64,000 bases of DNA. Source: Stenotrophomonas sp. UBA2629. Its GTDB lineage: Bacteria; Pseudomonadota; Gammaproteobacteria; Xanthomonadales; Xanthomonadaceae. The stretch covers positions 932,125-996,124 of the forward strand of contig DEOB01000010.1 of the NCBI GenBank assembly GCA_002359895.1. The letters run 5' to 3'. The position numbers and the translations under genes were made by a program. The notes under the pieces were generated by a model, which worked only from the letters and a program-made list of their open reading frames with translations, made no database searches and had not been told where the DNA came from. This document shows positions 55,017 through 63,253 of the stretch, in pieces (the stretch's first letter is position 1; each line of letters starts with the position of its first letter).

Positions 55017-56101
55017 TGGCCACCAAGAAGCCTGCAGCCAAGAAGACCGCAATTAACAAGACCACCGCCAAGCCTTTGGCAAAAAAGGTTGTCGCCAAAA
55101 AGTCTGTTGCGAAGAAGGCTGCGGCACCGGCCAAGGCTGCTGTGAAACCGGTCACCAAGCCCGTCAAGGCACCGGCAAAGAAAGCCGTTGCCAGCAAGCC
55201 GAAGGCCACCAAGGCTGTCGTCAGCACGGCGCTGGGCGCGCGCAGCCTGCGCAAACCGCCGGCACCGGGCGTGGCGGAAATGAAGTTCAGTATCGAGAGC
55301 GCGTTTGAGCGCCGCACGATGCTGACGGTGGACGAAATCGAAGGCTCTACCCGTCCGTTGGTCAACCGCGTGATCGACGGCCTGGAAACGGGCGAGTTCC
55401 GTGTTGCTGAGCCTGATGGCAATGGCGGCTGGAAGGTCAATGAGTGGCTGAAAAAAGCCGTGCTGCTGTACTTCCGCGTCAACGACATGGCCGTGATGGA
55501 TGGCAGCCCCGCGCCGTTCTGGGACAAGGTGGAGTCGCGTTTTGAAGGCTACGACGAAACCCGCTTCCGTCAGGCTGGCGTGCGTGTGGTGCCCGGTGCG
55601 ATCGCCCGTCGCGGCACACACTTCGGCAAGGACGTGGTGCTGATGCCGAGCTTCACCAACATTGGTGCGCACGTGGGCGAAGGCACCATGGTCGATACTT
55701 GGGCCACGGTGGGTTCGTGCGCGCAGATCGGCAAGCACTGCCACCTGTCCGGCGGCGCCGGTATCGGCGGCGTGCTGGAGCCGCTGCAGGCCAGCCCGAC
55801 CATCATTGAAGACCATTGCTTCATCGGTGCACGTTCGGAAGTGGTGGAAGGCGTGGTGGTAGGCCATCACAGTGTGATCGGCATGGGCGTGTTCCTGAGC
55901 CAGAGTACCCGCATCTACAACCGTGCCACCGGCGAAGTGACCTACGGCTACATCCCGCCGTACAGCGTGGTGGTCAGCGGCTCGCTGCCGTCCAAGGACG
56001 GCACGCACTCGCTGTACTGTGCGGTGATCGTCAAGCAGGTAGACGCACGTACCCGCAGCAAGACCAGCGTGAACGACCTGCTGCGCGGCCTGGCTGACTA
56101 A
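55016..56101 (+). CDS. dapD: tetrahydrodipicolinate N-succinyltransferase with histone-H1-like N-terminal tail
   Basis: 361-residue enzyme; the DapD family is usually about 274. It succinylates tetrahydrodipicolinate in lysine and diaminopimelate synthesis. The catalytic part starts near M89 ([20 protein letters not shown]) and shows [33 protein letters not shown] and [19 protein letters not shown] of the left-handed beta-helix. Residues 1-85 are Lys/Ala/Pro/Val-rich repeats ([31 protein letters not shown]), like a bacterial histone H1-type tail. ATG 55016 has AGGAG ten bases ahead; the alternative ATG 55280 has a poor site, so I keep the long form. Confidence 0.93.
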   Translation: MATKKPAAKKTAINKTTAKPLAKKVVAKKSVAKKAAAPAKAAVKPVTKPVKAPAKKAVASKPKATKAVVSTALGARSLRKPPAPGVAEMKFSIESAFERRTMLTVDEIEGSTRPLVNRVIDGLETGEFRVAEPDGNGGWKVNEWLKKAVLLYFRVNDMAVMDGSPAPFWDKVESRFEGYDETRFRQAGVRVVPGAIARRGTHFGKDVVLMPSFTNIGAHVGEGTMVDTWATVGSCAQIGKHCHLSGGAGIGGVLEPLQASPTIIEDHCFIGARSEVVEGVVVGHHSVIGMGVFLSQSTRIYNRATGEVTYGYIPPYSVVVSGSLPSKDGTHSLYCAVIVKQVDARTRSKTSVNDLLRGLAD

Positions 56102-56118
56102 CCAGTCAGGTTGCGGCA

Positions 56119-56301
56119 TCCCTTCTCCCGTTTGCGGGAGAAGGTGCCTGGAGGTCGACGCAGGCAATAGCGATTCCTTCTTCCGCTTGCGGGACAAGTT
56201 GCCTGGGGCCGACGCAGGCAGTAGCGTTCCCTTCTTCCGCTTGCGGGACAACAGGCCCCTTCTTGGGCGAAGGTGCCCCGAAGGGGCGGATGAGGGGGCT
56301 T
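56119..56301. repeat. REP-like intergenic repeat array
   Basis: Three related units with a period of 54-55 bases start near 56121, 56176 and 56230; each opens with CCTTCTTCCGCTTGCGGGA-type hairpins, and the first two continue with TGCCTGG...CGACGCAGGCA(A/G)TAGCG. The last runs into GGCGAAGGTGCCCCGAAGGG and GCGGATGAGGGG, also seen at 22200-22240. Together with flanks it fills the 320-base gap between dapD and the ArsC/Spx-like gene. Confidence 0.8.
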
Positions 56302-56421
56302 GTGCTTCGCTCTTGCTCTACGGGCTGGTCGCTTTGATTGCCCGTTGGAAGCTTCCGCCTACTTCAGCCCCACTCGCGTAAACAAGAGAGGGGCTTTGTC
56401 ATACAGGCTTTGGATTTCAGA

Positions 56422-56778
56422 ATGACCACACTCTACGGTTTGAAAAACTGTGACACCTGCAAGAAAGCCACCAAGTGGCTGGATCGCTTCAACGTGGCTT
56501 ACACCTTTGTCGATTACCGCGACAACAAGCCCAGCCCGGAAACGCTCACCGAGTGGGCCGGAAAAGCCGGTGGCTTCGAGGCGATGATCAACAAGTCTTC
56601 CACCACCTGGCGGCAGCTGCCGGACAACCGTAAGGCCGCAGCGTCCGATGCCGAATGGAAGCTGCTGCTGCGCGAATATCCGCAGCTGATCAAGCGCCCG
56701 CTGGTCATTACTGACGATGGCGAGTTGAGCCAGGGTTTCAGCGATAACGGCTTCAAAAAGCGCTTCAACATCGCTTGA
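56422..56778 (+). CDS. ArsC/Spx-family thioredoxin-fold protein (YffB-like)
   Basis: 118-residue cytoplasmic protein with a thioredoxin-like fold. The N-terminus LYGLKNCDTCKKATKWLD (residues 4-21) holds a C-x-x-C pair, and the C-terminal part LIKRPLVITDDGELSQGFSD has the cis-Pro turn (K-R-P) of arsenate-reductase-like proteins. In E. coli the homologue yffB lies next to dapE, as here, which supports this identity over a true arsenate reductase. The molecular role is not established. Confidence 0.88.
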   Translation: MTTLYGLKNCDTCKKATKWLDRFNVAYTFVDYRDNKPSPETLTEWAGKAGGFEAMINKSSTTWRQLPDNRKAAASDAEWKLLLREYPQLIKRPLVITDDGELSQGFSDNGFKKRFNIA

Positions 56779-56859
56779 ATCCCGGCAGGTGCAGCGCCCG
56801 CTGCGCTACCACCGCCAATGAAGCAACGGGCAGGCTCAGCTTGCCGAACGAGGCCCCCC

Positions 56860-57987
56860 ATGAGCGACGTATTCGACCTGACCTGCGAGCTGATCGCACG
56901 CCCCTCGGTAACACCGGATGACGCCGGTTGCCAGCAACTGATTGGTGGCCGCCTTGCGGCAGCAGGCTTCAACTGCGAGCACCTGCGCTTGGGCGAAGTG
57001 GACAATCTATGGGCCACACACGGCAGCGGCGCGCCCGTGCTGGTGCTGTTGGGCCATACCGATGTAGTGCCTACCGGGCCAGTCGAAGCGTGGGCCAGTG
57101 ATCCGTTCACGCCACAGGTGCGCGACGGTGTGTTGTACGGGCGTGGCACGGCCGACATGAAGGGCAGTGTTGCGGCATTCGTCGTGGCTGCCGAGCAGTT
57201 TGTGGCTGCGCATCCCGAGCACCCCGGCACGCTGGCGGTGCTGCTGACCAGCGACGAAGAAGGCGATGCCATCGACGGTGTTCGCCACGTTGCCAAACTC
57301 TTTGTCGAACGCGGGCAGGGCATTGATTGGTGCATTACCGGCGAGCCTTCGTCCACCGCCAAACTGGGCGACCTGCTACGCGTCGGCCGTCGCGGCAGCC
57401 TGTCGGCCAAGCTGCAGGTCAAAGGCGTGCAGGGGCATGTGGCGTACCCGGACAAGGCGCGCAATCCCATCCACCTGGCAGCCCCGGCGTTGGCGGAGCT
57501 CACCGCGCGGCATTGGGATGACGGCTATGAAAGCTTTCCGCCGACCAGTCTGCAGATCTCCAACATCAATGCCGGCACCGGCGCCAACAACGTCATCCCC
57601 GGCGAACTGCAGGTGATGTTCAACCTGCGCTACAACCCGCATTGGAGCGCAGACAAACTGGAGACGGAGATCACTGCGCTGCTGGACCGACACGGTCTGG
57701 ACTACGACCTGCACTGGCACCGCAGCGGTGAGCCGTTCTACACGCCGGAAGGTCGTCTGCGCAGCGTCGCACGTGAAGTGTTGGCTGAATTTGCCGGCGC
57801 AGCGCCGGAAGAAAGCACCGGCGGTGGCACTTCCGATGCGCGCTTCATCGCACCGTTGGGCGCGCAATGCATCGAAGTGGGGCCGGTGAATGCCAGCATC
57901 CATCAGGTGGACGAGAACGTGCGTGTAGCCGATCTGGAAGCGCTGCCGGCGTTGTATCAGCGCCTGGTCGAGCGCCTGCTCGCTTAA
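56860..57987 (+). CDS. dapE: succinyl-diaminopimelate desuccinylase
   Basis: 375-residue di-zinc M20 hydrolase acting after DapD and DapC in lysine/mDAP synthesis. Ligands and catalytic residues are visible: H in [12 protein letters not shown] in [12 protein letters not shown] in [11 protein letters not shown] in CITGEPSST and H in NASIHQVDE near residue 349. ATG 56860 begins [20 protein letters not shown], the family start. It is 81 bases after the YffB-like gene and its stop overlaps the convergent pentapeptide gene by four bases. Confidence 0.97.
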   Translation: MSDVFDLTCELIARPSVTPDDAGCQQLIGGRLAAAGFNCEHLRLGEVDNLWATHGSGAPVLVLLGHTDVVPTGPVEAWASDPFTPQVRDGVLYGRGTADMKGSVAAFVVAAEQFVAAHPEHPGTLAVLLTSDEEGDAIDGVRHVAKLFVERGQGIDWCITGEPSSTAKLGDLLRVGRRGSLSAKLQVKGVQGHVAYPDKARNPIHLAAPALAELTARHWDDGYESFPPTSLQISNINAGTGANNVIPGELQVMFNLRYNPHWSADKLETEITALLDRHGLDYDLHWHRSGEPFYTPEGRLRSVAREVLAEFAGAAPEESTGGGTSDARFIAPLGAQCIEVGPVNASIHQVDENVRVADLEALPALYQRLVERLLA

Positions 57988-58667
57988 GCGACGATCAACC
58001 CGAACGCCGCCAATGCCGCGGCGGCTTGGCGGTGTGAAATGACTGCTTTTTTGAAGTGTTTGGCGTCCATCACGTTGAGTCCGCTGATGTCGGTGTCGCG
58101 CAGGTCGGCGCCTTCAAAACGGGTGAGCCGGGTCTGTGCGTTGCGCAGGCTGCCGCCGCTGAACACCGCATCGCGGAAATCACAGCCGGACAGGTCAGCT
58201 TCGGAGAAATCCAAACCTTCCATCTGGCCTTTACGGAACGAAAGTCCGCGCAGATCGGCACTGACCAGCAGGCAATTGCGGAATTCCAGAGCCCAGCCGG
58301 TCACTTCCTGCAGATGCGCGCCGGTGAGCTTGCAGTCGTTGAACTGCACCGATGACAGCGTGGCGCGTCGCCAGTAGCTGTTGTTGAGGTCGCAGTGGTC
58401 AAAGCGCGAATCGCTCAGTAGCGCCGAGCTGAAATCACATTGGCCACCCCGGCATTTTTCCCACCGGCTTTCTTCCAGGGATGCGGCCAGCCAACGTGAG
58501 CCGGCCATCGAACACTGGTTGAACTGAAAGCCATCCATCTGCAGGCGTGAAAAATCACCACCGTCCAGACTGCACGACTCAAACATCGCAGTGCGTGGAT
58601 GCGCGGCGACAATGGCCTGCATGCGCTCGCGGGTAATGGTTTCATCGCGGAAGGTGATGGCATTCAT
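57984..58667 (-). CDS. pentapeptide-repeat protein
   Basis: 227-residue protein. From about residue 35 to 210 it shows pentapeptide repeats of the A(D/N)LXX type, first degenerate ([20 protein letters not shown]) and then clear ([39 protein letters not shown]). Such proteins form a right-handed quadrilateral beta-helix; some mimic DNA and protect gyrase. I use ATG 58667 ([16 protein letters not shown]); ATGs at 58697 and 58709 are also possible. The function is unknown. Confidence 0.8.
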   Translation of the reverse strand: MNAITFRDETITRERMQAIVAAHPRTAMFESCSLDGGDFSRLQMDGFQFNQCSMAGSRWLAASLEESRWEKCRGGQCDFSSALLSDSRFDHCDLNNSYWRRATLSSVQFNDCKLTGAHLQEVTGWALEFRNCLLVSADLRGLSFRKGQMEGLDFSEADLSGCDFRDAVFSGGSLRNAQTRLTRFEGADLRDTDISGLNVMDAKHFKKAVISHRQAAAALAAFGLIVA

Positions 58668-58767
58668 GGTGACGGCCTGCAGACGCTGAGGCGTCATTCT
58701 GGGCGACATCGCTGCGATGATGCAGTCTTGCCGGTGCGGCATTTGTGTGTACAGCGCAAGCGCTGCA

Positions 58768-59661
58768 TCACTCGAATATGAAAAACGGCGGCTCGATGGC
58801 TTTGCGCCAGTAGGATTCTTCGGCCAGATAGAACTGCTGTGCATTGGCGCGTGCAAACCACACCGCAGCTGCATCCACATCCTTCTGCAGGCCCTTGCCA
58901 CCGCGTCCCAAAGCCAGGCCGCTGAAGTACTGCCCGTAGACGTTGCCTTGCTCGCCCGCGCGTTGATACCAGCGCAGCGCTTCGGCCTTGTCTTCAATAA
59001 CGCCGATACCGGCTTCGTGCAGGGCACCCAGATCAACCTGCGCCTCGGCATCACCACGCGCCGCGCGCCGTTGAATGCGCGTGATCACAGCGTTGTTCGA
59101 GGGTTCGGTTGCAGGGCTTCCTGCCTTGGCAGAACCGCTGGTGGCAGCGCGTAATGCGTCGAGTTTGTACAGCTCGCGCAGATACACCGCATGCCGCAGG
59201 CGCCAACGCAACGCACCTTCCATGTTGCCGCGTTGCGTGTACCACCGCTCCAGATCGCGCATGGCATACGGTGAGCCGTGATAGGCCGCGCTGTGATACC
59301 AGCGGTACGCTTTGCGCGGTGACGGTTTGAGCACCACCGCCTCGGGTTTCTGCGGTTGGTCGCTGCTGTCCATACGCCCGCGTTCCAGGATCGTGCCCAA
59401 CTCTTCCTCGGCGCTGGTGCTGCGATGCGTGCGTGGCGGGATGGCGGCCGCGCGCGCATACCAATCCAAAGCGCGCGGGTCGTTCCACGCGCGGTACAAC
59501 TTGGCCATGCGCAGGGCCGAGTCGAACTGACCATCGGCGGTGGCGGCCAGTGCTTCGCGCTCTGTGTCGTTGGCCGGGCGGGTGGGGCGGGTTGCCGTGC
59601 AGCCGGCTAACGTGAACAGGGGCAGGGCCAAGAGCAGCACACGGCGCGCAACGTGGTTCAT
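58768..59661 (-). CDS. Sel1-repeat lipoprotein
   Basis: 297-residue exported protein. A lipobox LAGC sets the lipidated Cys at residue 21. Sel1/TPR-like repeats are readable as ALDWYARAAAIPP, KAYRWYHSAAYHGSPYAMRD, ALRWYQRAGEQGNVYGQYFS and AAVWFARANAQQFYLAEESY. These 36-residue helical hairpins mediate protein contacts. It is divergent from asnB and 100 bases upstream of the pentapeptide gene. The partner is unknown. Confidence 0.83.
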   Translation of the reverse strand: MNHVARRVLLLALPLFTLAGCTATRPTRPANDTEREALAATADGQFDSALRMAKLYRAWNDPRALDWYARAAAIPPRTHRSTSAEEELGTILERGRMDSSDQPQKPEAVVLKPSPRKAYRWYHSAAYHGSPYAMRDLERWYTQRGNMEGALRWRLRHAVYLRELYKLDALRAATSGSAKAGSPATEPSNNAVITRIQRRAARGDAEAQVDLGALHEAGIGVIEDKAEALRWYQRAGEQGNVYGQYFSGLALGRGGKGLQKDVDAAAVWFARANAQQFYLAEESYWRKAIEPPFFIFE

Positions 59662-59731
59662 CCGTGAAGTCCGAGCGAAGGGCTGGGGATTATCCGCGAG
59701 GCTACCGGCCCAGCCGCTGAATCAGTTGCCA

Positions 59732-59746
59732 GCGCAACAGTTGCGC
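59732..59746. promoter_or_regulatory. inverted repeat in the asnB upstream region
   Basis: GCGCAA-CAG-TTGCGC is a perfect inverted repeat. Its right arm TTGCGC could be the -35 of an asnB promoter with TACGGT at 59764-59769 (17-base spacer), placing the transcription start at or just before the leader ATG. Both roles are inference. Confidence 0.4.
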
Positions 59747-59776
59747 GGCTGCCGAAAGCGGGATACGGTCGCTGCC

Positions 59777-59875
59777 ATGTCCTCGTTTCTGACCACCGCC
59801 GTCAACAATAACAACCGCAATAACCTGCGCGCGAATAATCGTGCGCGGCCGATGCGGGACTGCGACCAGAGCTAG
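59777..59875 (+). CDS. asparagine-rich leader peptide of asnB
   Basis: A 32-codon reading frame directly upstream of asnB. Eight of the twelve codons at positions 10-21 encode Asn (NNNNRNNLRANN), using both AAC and AAT. It ends with TAG at 59873 and lies 28 bases before an intrinsic terminator. No Shine-Dalgarno sequence precedes the ATG, so it may be translated from a leaderless mRNA. A run of codons for the end product ahead of a biosynthetic gene is the hallmark of a regulatory leader peptide; here it would sense charged tRNA-Asn. Confidence 0.82.
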   Translation: MSSFLTTAVNNNNRNNLRANNRARPMRDCDQS

Positions 59876-59917
59876 AACAGGCAACACGCTCAGGACACCA
59901 GGAAACCCGCATCGACC
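59847..59917 (+). promoter_or_regulatory. antiterminator pairing of the asnB attenuator
   Basis: Segment 59850-59858 (cgatgcggg) inside the leader frame is complementary over nine bases to 59906-59914 (cccgcatcg), the 5' arm of the terminator, with two more G-C pairs beyond one mismatch. The ten bases at 59849-59858 are identical to the terminator 3' arm at 59916-59925, so the two hairpins exclude each other. A ribosome at the last Asn codon (59837) leaves this segment free; one at the stop codon (59873) would cover part of it. Confidence 0.75.
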
Positions 59918-59932
59918 GATGCGGGTTTTTTT
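59903..59932 (+). terminator. attenuator terminator upstream of asnB
   Basis: A stem of about ten pairs (aacccgcatc / gatgcgggtt, around a GACC loop) is followed by seven T residues (59926-59932). It lies within the 144 bases between the leader peptide stop and asnB, where a terminator only makes sense as a regulated one. Confidence 0.9.
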
Positions 59933-60019
59933 GTGGCCGGGCGGGAACATCAAACGGCTGCTTTGTCCGGACGCCGTTGCTTCGAATGTTTGTCCCCACA
60001 CAACCCAGGAGCTTTCCCC

Positions 60020-61705
60020 ATGTGTTCCATCTTCGGCATTTTCGGCCTGCAACCCGGTGACGACTTACAGGCATTGCGTCGTCAGGCGCTTGATCAATCC
60101 CAGCGCCAGCGCCATCGCGGCCCCGACTGGAGCGGTGTGTACGTGGATGCCGGCGCCATCCTGGTACATGAGCGTCTGGCCATTGTTGACCCGGCCGGCG
60201 GCTCTCAGCCGCTGCTGTCTGAAGACGGCGAGTTGGCCTTGGCGGTCAACGGTGAAATCTACAACCACCAGGAACTGAAGAAGGAACTCACCCAGCCCTA
60301 TGCGTTCCAGACCGGCTCGGACTGTGAGGTCATCAACGCGTTGTATCGTGAAGACGAGCCGGCGTCCTACCTCAACCGCCTCAATGGCATTTTTGCGTTC
60401 GCCCTGTGGGATAAGGCCAAAGGGCGCGTGATCATCGCCCGTGACCCGATCGGTGTCGTGCCGTTGTACTGGGGCCACGACAAGCAGGGCCGGTTGTGTG
60501 TGGCTTCGGAAATGAAATCGCTGTCCGATACCTGCGCCGATGTGGCCCAGTTCCCGCCGGGCCATTGGTATGACAGCAGCACCGATACGCTGACCAAGTA
60601 CTACGAGCGCCCGTGGCGCGATTACGCGGCAGTGGAAGATGTGGATGTATCGCTCACGGAACTGCGCGAAGCCTTCGAGCGCGCCGTGCATCGTCAGTTG
60701 ATGACCGATGTGCCCTATGGCGTGCTGCTTTCCGGCGGGTTGGATTCCTCGCTGGTTGCCGCGGTGGCTGCACGTTACGCGCGTCATCGCATTGAAGACG
60801 GCGGCCAGAGCGAAGCGTGGTGGCCGCGGTTGCACAGTTTCGCCATCGGCCTGAAGGGCTCGCCGGACTTGGCTGCGGCCAAGGTGGCTGCCGAAATGCT
60901 GGGCACCGTGCATCACGGCTTCGAGTACACCTTCGAGGAAGGCCTGGATGCGTTGCCAGAAGTCATCCGTCATGTGGAGACCTATGACGTCACCACCATC
61001 CGCGCGTCCACGCCGATGTTCCTGCTGGCGCGGCGCATCAAGGCGATGGGCGTGAAGATGGTGCTGTCGGGTGAAGGCAGTGATGAAATCTTCGGCGGCT
61101 ATCTGTACTTCCACAAAGCGCCGAACGCGCGTGAGTTCCATGAGGAGTTGGTGCGCAAGCTGGACGCGCTCAACAACTACGATTGCCTGCGCGCCAACAA
61201 GTCGATGATGGCTTGGGGCGTGGAGCCGCGCGTGCCGTTCCTGGACCGTGAATTCATGGATGTGGCGATGAAGATGGATGCGCGCCACAAGATGGTGGAC
61301 AAGGCCAGTGGCCGCATCGAGAAGGCGGTGCTGCGCGAGGCGTTTGAAGGTTATCTGCCCAAGGAGATTCTGTGGCGGCAGAAGGAGCAGTTCAGTGACG
61401 GCGTGGGTTATGGCTGGATCGACGGGTTGAAGGCGCATGCCGAAGAACAGGTCAGCGACCGCGTGCTGGCGGCTGCCGACAAACGCTTCCCGTACAACCC
61501 GCCGCAGACCAAGGAGGCGTACTACTACCGCCACCTGTTCGAGCAGTTCTTCCCCAGCCGCGCCGCCTCGGAGACGGTGCCGGGCGGTAAGTCGATTGCC
61601 TGTTCGTCACCGGCGGCGATTGCCTGGGATGCCAGCTTTGCCAACATGGCCGACCCGTCAGGCCGCGCCGTGGCCGGTGTGCACGAGCAGGCGTTGGCGG
61701 GCTGA
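60020..61705 (+). CDS. asnB: asparagine synthase B (glutamine-hydrolysing)
   Basis: 561-residue cytoplasmic enzyme making asparagine from aspartate, glutamine and ATP. The class II glutaminase domain starts with the catalytic Cys2 (MCSIFGIFG) and includes RHRGPDWSGVY and AVNGEIYNHQELK. The synthetase domain has the PP-loop LLSGGLDSSLVAA near residue 236 and VLSGEGSDEIFGGYLYFHKA near 350. The length matches E. coli AsnB (554). ATG 60020 has CAGGAG ahead. It is preceded by the Asn-codon leader and terminator and is probably regulated by attenuation. Confidence 0.97.
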   Translation: MCSIFGIFGLQPGDDLQALRRQALDQSQRQRHRGPDWSGVYVDAGAILVHERLAIVDPAGGSQPLLSEDGELALAVNGEIYNHQELKKELTQPYAFQTGSDCEVINALYREDEPASYLNRLNGIFAFALWDKAKGRVIIARDPIGVVPLYWGHDKQGRLCVASEMKSLSDTCADVAQFPPGHWYDSSTDTLTKYYERPWRDYAAVEDVDVSLTELREAFERAVHRQLMTDVPYGVLLSGGLDSSLVAAVAARYARHRIEDGGQSEAWWPRLHSFAIGLKGSPDLAAAKVAAEMLGTVHHGFEYTFEEGLDALPEVIRHVETYDVTTIRASTPMFLLARRIKAMGVKMVLSGEGSDEIFGGYLYFHKAPNAREFHEELVRKLDALNNYDCLRANKSMMAWGVEPRVPFLDREFMDVAMKMDARHKMVDKASGRIEKAVLREAFEGYLPKEILWRQKEQFSDGVGYGWIDGLKAHAEEQVSDRVLAAADKRFPYNPPQTKEAYYYRHLFEQFFPSRAASETVPGGKSIACSSPAAIAWDASFANMADPSGRAVAGVHEQALAG

Positions 61706-61714
61706 TTGATGATG

Positions 61715-61740
61715 CATGGCCCGCAGCACTGCGGGCCATG
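61715..61740 (+). terminator. hairpin after asnB
   Basis: A nearly perfect 12-base-pair stem (catggcccgcag / ctgcgggccatg) with a two- to four-base loop begins ten bases after the asnB stop. No T-run follows, so termination may be partial. Confidence 0.55.
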
Positions 61741-61779
61741 TGGTCTGTTGCTTCAATTCAACGCAATCCAGGGGGCGCC

Positions 61780-62202
61780 ATGCGTACATTGTTGTTGCTG
61801 TTGTCAGGGGTGGTGTTTGTAGGTTCCGCCCAAGCTGCCGAGCCGCCGCTGGAGCGGCATTCGCTGGGAAGCTGGGAGGCCGATATCGGCTACAGCGGTG
61901 TGGTACGTGATGGCAACACGCTGCATATCTCCGGCGTGCCCTGCCGGGGCAAGGACATGCAGGAAGCCGTGCAGCAGTGCTACGGCAAGTTGAACGAAAT
62001 ACTCAAACGCTTTGATGCCGACAGCAGCCAGGTGGTGAAGGAAACGGTTTTCACCACCGACATGGATGCCTTGATCAAGGCCATTCCCGATAGAAAGACG
62101 TTCTTTGCCGATGCCACCTATCCGGCGGCTACGTGGGTACAGATTGAGCGCCTGTTCAATGCGCAGGACATGCTGGAAGTGGAGTGGACGGTGCGACTTT
62201 AG
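61780..62202 (+). CDS. exported RidA/YjgF-family protein
   Basis: 140-residue protein. ATG 61780 has AGGGGG ahead and gives a signal peptide (MRTLLLLLSGVVFVGSAQA), so the product is periplasmic, unlike classical RidA. The RidA fold is seen in NTLHISGVPCRGKDMQEAVQ, QCYGKLNEILKRFDADSSQV, VKETVFTTDMDAL and TYPAATWVQIERLF. In active deaminases the last segment reads Y-P-A-R-S; here the Arg that binds the substrate carboxylate is Ala. Enamine/imine deaminase activity is therefore doubtful. Confidence 0.82.
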   Translation: MRTLLLLLSGVVFVGSAQAAEPPLERHSLGSWEADIGYSGVVRDGNTLHISGVPCRGKDMQEAVQQCYGKLNEILKRFDADSSQVVKETVFTTDMDALIKAIPDRKTFFADATYPAATWVQIERLFNAQDMLEVEWTVRL

Positions 62203-62437
62203 TCGTAGTTCGCCAGCCGGTTGAATGCGCCTTCGTATGAATTCAACGGTCGCATTCAGGTCGGTGCGGAATCGCCATCGGCCGTATCAGGCAGGCAATG
62301 AGCGAATAACGTGAATCTGCAGGCAGGGCGCCCCGGGTGAATGGCCGGTGCCCAGATGCCAAAGAGGTGAACGTAGCTGGCGGCGGATACGGCTGAGGCA
62401 CCTGTGCGCTGTCATCGCAGCGCGCTACGCTAGCGGG
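62203..62437. other. intergenic stretch without recognised feature
   Basis: 235 bases between the RidA-like gene and the Nudix fusion gene. No hairpin with a T-run, repeat or clear promoter is seen. Confidence 0.4.
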
Positions 62438-63253
62438 ATGTCTGAGTTGAAGAGCCCCCCGCGTCATGTCGTATCCAGCCCGTGTATTGGCCTGTGTGCT
62501 CTGGACAGTGATGGATACTGCCGGGGCTGCTGGCGCACCGGCGCCGAGATCGGAGGGTGGCTGCGCATGAACGACACCGAGCGGCGGCAGTTGATGGAGC
62601 AGGTGCTGCCGGCGCGGGCTGGTGATGCCACCGCGTTTGCGGCGCAGTTTGCCGGGCGTGAGCGCATGCAGCAGGCGTTGTTGCCGCTGGTCGTCGCGCC
62701 GGACGGTGTGGGCTGGAACCGCGACGAGTTGGAAGACCTGCTGCCACCGGGGCCTCCGGTTGAAGCGGCGGTGCTGGCCGGGCTGGTGCCGCGTGCCACC
62801 GGTACGCAGGTGTTGTTGACCCGGCGCACCGAAACGCTGCGTAACCATGGCGGCCAAGTGGGTTTCCCGGGCGGCCGGGTGGAGCGCAGTGACCGCAATC
62901 CGCTGGCGGCGGCATTGCGCGAAAGCAGCGAGGAAGTTGCGTTGTCGTCCCATCAGGTGCTGCCGTTGGGCTATCTGGATCCGTTCATCACCATTACCGG
63001 CTTCCGGGTAACGCCGGTGGTGGCGATCGTTGACCCCGCCTTTGTCGCGCGCCCGGAGCCGGGCGAAGTGGCGGAGGTGTTCGAGGTGCCGCTGGATTAC
63101 CTGATGGACCCGGGCAACCTGCGCCTGGTGGAAATGGAATATAGCGGGCGCATCCGCCATGTCATGGAATATGCCTGGCCGGGGCACCGCATCTGGGGGG
63201 CCACGGCCGCCATTCTCTACAACCTGCGTCGTCGCTTGGAGCTGGTCGGATGA
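62438..63253 (+). CDS. DUF1289-Nudix fusion, predicted CoA pyrophosphatase
   Basis: 271-residue two-domain protein. Residues 8-50 form a DUF1289 zinc-ribbon-like motif with four Cys (SSPCIGLCALDSDGYCRGCW, spacing C-x3-C-x7-C-x2-C). Residues about 95-270 form a NudL-type Nudix hydrolase: VLLTRRTETLRNHGGQVGFP, then GGRVERSDRNPLAAALRESS and EEVAL, the Nudix box with D in place of the first E as in E. coli NudL. The start at ATG 62438 follows GCGGG. It overlaps the sulfurtransferase start by four bases. Confidence 0.88.
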   Translation: MSELKSPPRHVVSSPCIGLCALDSDGYCRGCWRTGAEIGGWLRMNDTERRQLMEQVLPARAGDATAFAAQFAGRERMQQALLPLVVAPDGVGWNRDELEDLLPPGPPVEAAVLAGLVPRATGTQVLLTRRTETLRNHGGQVGFPGGRVERSDRNPLAAALRESSEEVALSSHQVLPLGYLDPFITITGFRVTPVVAIVDPAFVARPEPGEVAEVFEVPLDYLMDPGNLRLVEMEYSGRIRHVMEYAWPGHRIWGATAAILYNLRRRLELVG

